From Bacillota bacterium (GTDB lineage: Bacteria; Bacillota; Clostridia; Oscillospirales; Acutalibacteraceae): a stretch of 10,792 bases of DNA. Made by a program: the position numbers and the translations under genes. Location: the NCBI GenBank assembly GCA_023391275.1, contig JAEWBE010000114.1, forward strand, positions 1-10,792, in the 5' to 3' direction. Shown piece by piece: positions 5,840 to 10,792 of the stretch (position 1 is its first letter; the number at the start of each line of letters is the position of its first letter). The notes beneath the pieces are model-generated. The model was given only the letters and a program-made list of their open reading frames with translations. It did not search any database and had not been told where the DNA came from.

Positions 5840-7114
5840 TTATTTATCAGTTTGTTCAAGGTTTGGAATGGGTGCGGATTTTGTAAAGCAGAAATAATAA
5901 TTCCGGATATTATTTTGTTCAGCAAGGCCCTGACCCGTCAAAGCAGCCTGAATCTGTTCAAGAATGCCCCGGTTTGCCGCCGTGCAGACAAGCTGCCCGC
6001 CCTCATTAAGCAAAACGCTCAGGCTCTGAAAAAAAGGCCCCAAATTTTTCAGTTTGTCGGATTCACTCTCCACAATGATATAATCGTAAAGCCTTCCCCC
6101 GAACCGGGAAACCAGTTCGTCGGTGTCCGCGTGCGCGCAGGCTTCGCAGACCGTGTTCAGCTCCGTCAGATTGCCCTCCTGTTCCGAAAGATAAAACAGC
6201 TTTGTATTCCTGCCTCCCTTGCTCCGGCACAGATTTTTAACCTGAAGTAAAGTAGAGCCGCAGGACATCCCCACTCCTAAAATATTTATATCGTTCCGAT
6301 CATTGAAATCAAGCAATTTCAGAACATTAAAATCAATGTAACTGGCCTGCCACGGATGAACCCAGAATTTGGAATAAAAAAGGCTGAGATTCCTTTGGGC
6401 CAGATTGTTTTTAGTGTATTCCTCATTGAAAGTAACGGAACCGAAATGGTGAACATAGGTATCCTTTGCCAGAATCAGCCTGTAACCCGCTCTTCGGATA
6501 CGGAAGCTGATTGCGTCGTCGTCGTATGCGCCCGGGTTAAAATCCTCGTCAAATCCGCCCATGGCTTTCTGCACATCCGTACGGAACAGGCAGGTGTAGG
6601 TAACCAGCTTCATGCGTTCCTCCCACAAATTAGGGTTGCCGACATTATACTCTTTCGCCAGCCGCTGCATTTCCTCCAGCGAATGATAATGCAGGTCAAC
6701 CTGCTGATTATTCGAGGAAGCGCCACACACCGGAACGACCATGCCGATTTTCTCATCCGATTCCATACATGCGATCAGATTGTCAAGCCAATGATAAGTG
6801 ACAACAATATCATTACTTAAATTAAGAGTGTATTTGCCCTGTGCCATGCGGAACCCATGGTTTATCGCTTTGTCCACGCCGATATTTTTTGGGAAGCTGA
6901 TTTTTATGGCATTGGGCAGGCTGCAAAAATACTCCTCCGTGCCGTCGGAGGAACCGTTGTTAATCAATATCAGTTCAAAATCTATATGGGAGGTATATTG
7001 GTACAGACTTTCAATGCACAGCTTTGTAGTTTCCAGATGGTTATAGGCAAGCACTACAATGCTCACAACCGGTTTACCGGTTTCTTCGGCCCGACTGAAA
7101 AGTTCCGTACTCAT
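5840..7114 (-). CDS. GT2 glycosyltransferase with methyltransferase-like C-terminal domain
   Basis: A 424-residue protein of two parts. Residues 16-265 are a GT-A family-2 glycosyltransferase: VSIVVLAYNHLETT (17-30), LILINNGSSDGT (48-59), the metal-site equivalent SND (100-102), GGFDEDFNPGAYDDDAIS (186-203) with the likely catalytic acids, and HHFGS (222-226). Residues 276-410 look like a Rossmann fold of the SAM-methyltransferase type (INILGVGMSCG, YDYIIVES, LLNEGGQLVC). However, the usual glycine-rich SAM loop is eroded, so it is probably structural or binding rather than catalytic. There is no membrane helix, so it acts at the cytoplasmic face. It is the last gene of the glycan operon; its ATG overlaps the preceding stop by four bases (ATGA) and AGGAG lies ten bases before. 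It likely adds the sugar made by the upstream enzymes. Donor and acceptor are unknown. Confidence 0.85.
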   Translation of the reverse strand: MSTELFSRAEETGKPVVSIVVLAYNHLETTKLCIESLYQYTSHIDFELILINNGSSDGTEEYFCSLPNAIKISFPKNIGVDKAINHGFRMAQGKYTLNLSNDIVVTYHWLDNLIACMESDEKIGMVVPVCGASSNNQQVDLHYHSLEEMQRLAKEYNVGNPNLWEERMKLVTYTCLFRTDVQKAMGGFDEDFNPGAYDDDAISFRIRRAGYRLILAKDTYVHHFGSVTFNEEYTKNNLAQRNLSLFYSKFWVHPWQASYIDFNVLKLLDFNDRNDINILGVGMSCGSTLLQVKNLCRSKGGRNTKLFYLSEQEGNLTELNTVCEACAHADTDELVSRFGGRLYDYIIVESESDKLKNLGPFFQSLSVLLNEGGQLVCTAANRGILEQIQAALTGQGLAEQNNIRNYYFCFTKSAPIPNLEQTDK

Positions 7115-8460
7115 AGGTTGTTTTCTCCTGTTCCGTTTTTGCCGGATAACGCCATGAACCGGTCGATGGTCTTGATGATATAATCCAGCATTTCTTCTGT
7201 CAGCCCGGGATACACGCCGATGAAAAACGTATTTTCTAGCACATTTTCCGTCTGTTGGAGCGTACCTGAAACACGGTACTGGATCGCTTCATAGGCGGGA
7301 TGCCTCAGGATATTGCCGCCGAACAGCATTCTGGTTTCGATTTGGTGTTCTTCCAGATAAGCGACAATTTCCCTTCTGGAAAAAGCTGCGTTCGGCCGCA
7401 CAGTCAGCGGAAATGCGAACCACGAGGGCTCGGATTTTGGCAGAACGCGCGGAAGAATAAAATCCGTTTCATATTTTTGCATTGTACGCAGGAGCGTGTT
7501 GAAATTTTTCTTCCGCTTTTCGGTAAACGAAGGCAGCTTTTTCAGCTGCTCAATCCCCATTGCACACTGCAAATCAAGCGGCTTCAGATTATAGCCGATA
7601 TTGCTGAAAACATATTTGTGATCATATCCGTACGGCAGATTTTTATATTGATGGTCAAAACGGTGGCCGCACGCGCCGTTCGGGTCTGCCTCCCCGGTGC
7701 GGCACCAGCAGGCTCTGCCCCAGTCACGGATGGAAAGCGCCTGACGGTATAAATTCGGATTGTCTGTGGCCACCGCACCGCCCTCCCCCATGGAGAGATG
7801 ATGCGCCGCGTAAAAGCTGAAGGTGGAAATATCGCCGAAAGTTCCGCACGGCCTGCCGTCGTAGCGGGAATCCAACGCGTCGCAGGTATCTTCGATGACA
7901 AAAAGCCCGTGCTGTTTTGCAAACTCCATGATAAGGTCCATCTGTGCCGGGTTGCCGAGCGTGTGCGCCAGCATAACGGCACGCGTTTTTTCGGACACAG
8001 CCTCCTCCAGCTTTGCCGCGTCAAGGTTGTAGGTACCTTCTTCAATATCCACAAAAACGGGGATCAGTCCGTTTTGAAGAATCGGATTCAGCGTAGTGGG
8101 AAAGGCCAGCGCGGGAGTAATCACTTCCTCCCCTGCACAAATCGGATGCTCCAGATTAGGGGAACAAAGCGCGCTGACCGCCACAAGGTTGGCGGATGAA
8201 CCGGAATTGACCACCAAACCGTACCGGACACCCAGATAGGAGCAAAAATCCTCCGTAAATTTTTCGCCCTTCGGCCCCAGTGTAAGCCAAAAATCCAGCG
8301 CGCTGTCCACCAGAGCCTGCATTTCCTTTTCGTCAAATACTCTGCCGGAATAGTGCACTCTTGTTCTGCCCGGAATAAACTGCCGGTTTGTTTCCTTTAA
8401 TTCATAAAGCTGAGCGACTTTTTCTAAAATTTCCGCTCTAAGTTGCTGTTCTGTATTCAT
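7111..8460 (-). CDS. rfbH: RfbH/E1-type CDP-4-keto-6-deoxyglucose 3-dehydrase
   Basis: A 449-residue PMP-dependent dehydrase of the DegT/DnrJ/EryC1 fold. In this subfamily (E1, AscC/DdhC/RfbH) the aminotransferase lysine is replaced by His and an iron-sulfur cluster carries electrons for removal of the sugar 3-hydroxyl. Both marks are here: SFYAAHHLSMGEGG puts His220 where Lys would be, and the cysteines are Cys193 (EDTC), Cys251 and Cys253 (CWC), and Cys264. The first three positions match the published E1 numbering as I remember it; the loop before the last Cys is about three residues longer. The substrate would be CDP-4-keto-6-deoxyglucose and the product a 3,6-dideoxy-4-ketohexose. The partner reductase and the rfbF/rfbG genes are not in this window. 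The ATG at 8460 follows GGGGGG, twelve bases after the upstream gene. Confidence 0.9.
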   Translation of the reverse strand: MNTEQQLRAEILEKVAQLYELKETNRQFIPGRTRVHYSGRVFDEKEMQALVDSALDFWLTLGPKGEKFTEDFCSYLGVRYGLVVNSGSSANLVAVSALCSPNLEHPICAGEEVITPALAFPTTLNPILQNGLIPVFVDIEEGTYNLDAAKLEEAVSEKTRAVMLAHTLGNPAQMDLIMEFAKQHGLFVIEDTCDALDSRYDGRPCGTFGDISTFSFYAAHHLSMGEGGAVATDNPNLYRQALSIRDWGRACWCRTGEADPNGACGHRFDHQYKNLPYGYDHKYVFSNIGYNLKPLDLQCAMGIEQLKKLPSFTEKRKKNFNTLLRTMQKYETDFILPRVLPKSEPSWFAFPLTVRPNAAFSRREIVAYLEEHQIETRMLFGGNILRHPAYEAIQYRVSGTLQQTENVLENTFFIGVYPGLTEEMLDYIIKTIDRFMALSGKNGTGENNL

Positions 8461-8472
8461 AGCGCCCCCCAG

Positions 8473-9582
8473 TCAGCTTTGGTGAATCAGGCGAATCAGG
8501 TTTTCGCAGACAAAGTCAATGTCCTCTTCCTCCAGATTGGCGGCCGATGGAAGGGAAATCCCCTGTTCCTCAACACTCTTCGCAACGGGGTTTTCGTACC
8601 GCCGCTCGAACTCCGGGAAACGGCTCATCCGCGGGAATCCCGGCCTTGCGTGAATATTCTGCTGCTTTAATTCTCCGATAATATCGTCCCGCGGTACTGT
8701 AATGGAATGTTCAAGTAAAATCGAAGGATAGCAGTAATTACTTTTGCAGCCTTCCTTTTCCCGGACAATCTTAACACCTTCTACGCCTTTCAGGCGTTTA
8801 AAATACCAATCAAAAATCTGCCGCTTTTTGGCCATCAGTTCGTCCACGCGTTCAAGCTGTGCCAGTGCGAGGGATGCCGTCAAATTGCTCATGACATATT
8901 CATACCCCAAAAAGTCCGACCAGAATACGCCCCTGCTGTCCGTTCTGCCCATGTTTGCCAGCAGGCACGCCTTATTATAAATTTCTTCATTATCGGTCAG
9001 AAGCATGCCGCCTTCCCCGCTGACCGTCATTTTCCCGCCCTGAAAACTGAAACATGAAACATCGCCAAATCCGCCGACGCGTTTCCCATGGTATTGCGCA
9101 CCAACGGCAGGCGCCGCATCCTCAATGACAGAGAGGCCGTATTCCCCGGCAATCCGCATGATTTCATCCATTTCGGCTGGATGGCCGAAGGTGTGCACCA
9201 GCATAATTGCTTTCGTGTTCGCTGTGATCGCCTTTCTTACACAGTCAGGGTCAATCGTCCAGGTATCGGGGTCGATATCTACAAAAACGCAGGTTGCGCC
9301 GGTGTAGGCCACCGCGTATGCAGTTGCCACCCAGCTGAAATCCGTGACGATGACCTCGTCGCCTTTTTTCAGCCCAAGCGCGGCCGCCGCAAGGTGCAGT
9401 GCGTGCGTACAGCAATAGGTCGCAAGGGCGTATTTTACCCCGACATATTCGGCAAAGGCTTTTTCCAGCTTTTTGATGTACCCTTCATAATTTTCATACC
9501 AGCCGTTTTTGACCGCGTCCATGACATACGAAATTTCCTTCTCTGTAATGGACGGCCCCGCGAAACTGATTTTTTTATTCAT
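8473..9582 (-). CDS. DegT/DnrJ/EryC1/StrS sugar aminotransferase
   Basis: A 369-residue PLP-dependent aminotransferase of nucleotide-sugar pathways. Unlike its RfbH neighbour it keeps the catalytic lysine (SFQGGKMTVSGEGG, Lys184) and the aspartate that touches the PLP ring nitrogen (VIEDAAPAVG, Asp155). It would therefore place an amino group on a keto-sugar, or at least bind PLP covalently. Whether it acts at C4 or C3 cannot be told, and perosamine/viosamine-type synthases are the closest general match. I choose the ATG at 9582, with AAAGGGG nine bases upstream, over a twelve-codon extension starting at 9618 that has no RBS. The gap of 58 bases from the GNAT gene contains a small hairpin (9602-9615) but no clear promoter, so it is probably co-transcribed. 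Close pairing with a GNAT and with RfbH suggests an N-acylated amino sugar. Confidence 0.88.
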   Translation of the reverse strand: MNKKISFAGPSITEKEISYVMDAVKNGWYENYEGYIKKLEKAFAEYVGVKYALATYCCTHALHLAAAALGLKKGDEVIVTDFSWVATAYAVAYTGATCVFVDIDPDTWTIDPDCVRKAITANTKAIMLVHTFGHPAEMDEIMRIAGEYGLSVIEDAAPAVGAQYHGKRVGGFGDVSCFSFQGGKMTVSGEGGMLLTDNEEIYNKACLLANMGRTDSRGVFWSDFLGYEYVMSNLTASLALAQLERVDELMAKKRQIFDWYFKRLKGVEGVKIVREKEGCKSNYCYPSILLEHSITVPRDDIIGELKQQNIHARPGFPRMSRFPEFERRYENPVAKSVEEQGISLPSAANLEEEDIDFVCENLIRLIHQS

Positions 9583-9601
9583 CGCATCATCCCCTTTAAA
9601 A

Positions 9602-9615
9602 AGTGTACGAACACT
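9602..9615 (-). promoter_or_regulatory. small intra-operon hairpin before aminotransferase gene
   Basis: AGTGT, four bases, ACACT, followed on the minus strand by five T and then the AAAGGGG ribosome binding site. The five-pair stem is too short for an efficient terminator. It may mark mRNA processing, tune expression between the acetyltransferase and aminotransferase genes, or be chance. Confidence 0.25.
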
Positions 9616-9640
9616 CAATGAAATTGATTAAAACAGTCCG

Positions 9641-10333
9641 TTACGAAAGCGGGGCCTGTTTTTTCCATTTGTCGATATCGAGCTGCATCTTTGTATAAAA
9701 TTTTTCCGCAGCCTGATCTTCCTTTTGCTTTTGCGCCGTCCACATCTCCCGGCCGGCGCCGATAGTTTGATACAGCGGAATATCGCCTGTTTTATAAAAA
9801 TAATTCTTCTTGTAAAAATGGATGGCTTTCATATTATCCGAAAGAACGCGAAGCCCAATTTTTTTCAGCCCGAGCCGGTCAAGCCCCCAGCGAAGCAGTG
9901 TGTTCAATGCAACGGTCATGATACCGGGGCAAATCTCTTTTTCTCCCCGGATCACCGCGTCGATTTCCATACTGCGTTCCTTTTCATCTAAGGAGGAAAA
10001 ACCGATGTGCCCTATTTTCGTTCCGTCGGCTGAAATAATCAGGAAAAGGATGCGGTCCTCCCTTGCAAGGACGACATTGTCAAGCCATTTTTCCGTGCTT
10101 TCCTGTGTAGCCACAAACGGGTCCGGCGACATGGATGCATTTTCATTGCGCCATTTGGCAAACAGGCTTCCGCAGCCCGGAATCGTAACCCTGTAATCCT
10201 GTGTAACGGGCCGTAAATACCCCTGAAAAATCATATGGGAATCATAAATTGGAATACAGTGCAACGGAGCAAATGGATTTTTACATTTAAATTCATCCAG
10301 AATGTGAATCAAATTTTTCTTATAACGGGACAT
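9641..10333 (-). CDS. GNAT-family N-acetyltransferase, RimJ/RimL-like
   Basis: A 230-residue acetyltransferase. The GNAT core runs from about residue 50 to 200: WRNENASMSPDPFVA (61-75), IGHIGFSSLD (107-116), the acetyl-CoA loop region around EICPGIMTVALNTLLRWG (133-150), and the typical end KIGLRVLSDNMKAIHFYKK (158-176). About 45 residues precede the core (possibly a small sugar- or partner-binding part), and a 30-residue charged helix follows. In nucleotide-sugar operons such enzymes N-acylate the amino group placed by a DegT aminotransferase, which is the next gene here. The ATG at 10333 is preferred over the GTG at 10336 because AGGGAGG sits eight bases before it. The gene overlaps the end of the ThDP-enzyme gene by 14 bases, implying coupling. 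Family assignment is firm; the sugar substrate is inferred. Confidence 0.8.
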   Translation of the reverse strand: MSRYKKNLIHILDEFKCKNPFAPLHCIPIYDSHMIFQGYLRPVTQDYRVTIPGCGSLFAKWRNENASMSPDPFVATQESTEKWLDNVVLAREDRILFLIISADGTKIGHIGFSSLDEKERSMEIDAVIRGEKEICPGIMTVALNTLLRWGLDRLGLKKIGLRVLSDNMKAIHFYKKNYFYKTGDIPLYQTIGAGREMWTAQKQKEDQAAEKFYTKMQLDIDKWKKQAPLS

Positions 10334-10792
10334 CACTGCCGCCTCCCTGTTTCGTTTTGCTGTGCAGATAAAGTTTTATAAGCATATTTTCCGCAAGCTC
10401 CGCGCGGGGAAGCAGCGGTTCCTGATCTTCAACGGGGCGGTTCACCGACAGCTTCGGATACACATGCGTATTCTGCGGAAGCGGGATGTCAATGAGCACG
10501 GGCTCGTCGGAGGCCAGAAGTTTTTTTATTTCGTGAAGTTCATCCAGGCTTTCCACCCGCGCGGAAGCAATACCGTACGCAGCCGCAATCCGGCAGAAAT
10601 CGGGCGCTTCATAATCCTTTACCGTGCCGTTGCAGCGTCCGCCGAAATACAGTTCCTGAAAATGCCGGATCATGCCCAGACTGTGGTTATTCATGACAAT
10701 GATTTTGATTGGGATGTGATTCCGCTCAAGAAGTGCAAGCTCCTGTATGTTCATCTGCATTCCGCCGTCCCCCACAACGGCAAGGATACTGC
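10320..10792 (-). CDS. ThDP enzyme, acetolactate-synthase superfamily (partial)
   Basis: The 3' part (about 157 codons) of a thiamine-diphosphate enzyme; the rest lies beyond the right edge. The metal/ThDP motif is complete: VVGDGG followed 24 residues after GDG by NN (near 10686-10691). After it come RHFQELYFGGR and VLIDIPLP, as in acetolactate synthase C-terminal domains. The tail YPKLSVNRPVEDQEPLLPR differs from biosynthetic acetolactate synthases and resembles, from memory, the ThDP enzymes found in LPS/glycan clusters. The most suggestive relative by context is YerE, which adds a pyruvate-derived two-carbon unit to CDP-3,6-dideoxy-4-ketoglucose; RfbH, which makes that substrate, is in the same operon. 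A simple carboligase or decarboxylase of other specificity is possible. The apparent GTG at 10775 is internal, since the frame stays open to the window end. Confidence 0.85.
   Translation of the reverse strand, partial: SILAVVGDGGMQMNIQELALLERNHIPIKIIVMNNHSLGMIRHFQELYFGGRCNGTVKDYEAPDFCRIAAAYGIASARVESLDELHEIKKLLASDEPVLIDIPLPQNTHVYPKLSVNRPVEDQEPLLPRAELAENMLIKLYLHSKTKQGGGSDVPL

Noticed and set aside
5623..5886. Plus-strand 87-codon frame
   Set aside because: It is read in a different frame from the aminotransferase remnant, crosses the long terminator hairpin and enters the 3' end of the opposite glycosyltransferase gene.
7584..8054. Long second minus-strand frame within the RfbH gene, and similar frames on both strands of the glycan operon
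   Set aside because: These are shadow frames of the real genes: the translations are Arg/Trp/Thr-rich and low in normal motifs, and the main frame carries all the active-site residues.
9602..9620. Intra-operon terminator separating the acetyltransferase and aminotransferase genes
   Set aside because: The five-pair stem is too weak to split the operon and no new promoter follows, so it is kept only as a small hairpin.

Overview
The window looks like a low-to-mid GC Firmicute, most likely a Clostridia of the Oscillospiraceae/Ruminococcaceae type. The reasons are Shine-Dalgarno sites of the AGGAGG/GGGG kind before most genes, strong TTGAC-type/TATGAT promoters with 17-nt spacers, compact hairpin-plus-T terminators, and a lipobox-type solute-binding protein. 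The genus is inference; there is no rRNA or tRNA here. I found no insertion sequence, CRISPR array, tRNA or origin.

Layout. (1) 1-650, plus strand: a two-CBS-domain protein ending at a bidirectional terminator. (2) 651-3098, minus strand: a three-gene operon with a strong promoter at about 3070-3098. It encodes a membrane family-2 glycosyltransferase resembling staphyloxanthin glycosyltransferase CrtQ, a divergent PlsY-type acyltransferase translationally coupled to it through a TTGA overlap, and a small flavodoxin-domain protein. Together they suggest synthesis of an acylated glycolipid or glycosylated isoprenoid. (3) 3099-3783: an AT-rich gap with repeated CTTAAAAT boxes, an unrecognised acidic 77-aa protein on the plus strand, and a bidirectional terminator. 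(4) 3784-5500, minus strand: a single family-5 (Opp/Dpp-type) substrate-binding lipoprotein without permease genes. It has its own promoter, a terminator-like hairpin in its very short leader, and a TTG start that overlaps an out-of-frame ATG mini-ORF. (5) 5500-5839: a regulatory/relic gap holding the C-terminal scrap of a class-III (glutamate-1-semialdehyde type) aminotransferase on the plus strand, followed by a long-stem terminator. (6) 5840-10792, minus strand: a tightly packed surface-glycan operon that enters from beyond the right edge. In transcription order it encodes a ThDP (TPP) enzyme of the acetolactate-synthase superfamily (partial), a GNAT acetyltransferase, a DegT/DnrJ aminotransferase with its catalytic lysine, an RfbH/E1-type CDP-4-keto-6-deoxyglucose 3-dehydrase with histidine in place of that lysine plus iron-sulfur cysteines, and a GT2 glycosyltransferase with a methyltransferase-like tail.

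How the genes may work together: RfbH creates a 3,6-dideoxy-4-ketohexose bound to CDP. In Yersinia the same kind of intermediate is extended by the ThDP enzyme YerE to give the branched sugar yersiniose. The pairing of RfbH with a ThDP enzyme, plus an aminotransferase and an acetyltransferase, therefore suggests a branched and/or N-acylated dideoxysugar, transferred by the terminal glycosyltransferase. That pathway is inference from gene content. The RfbH assignment itself rests on active-site residues visible in the sequence.
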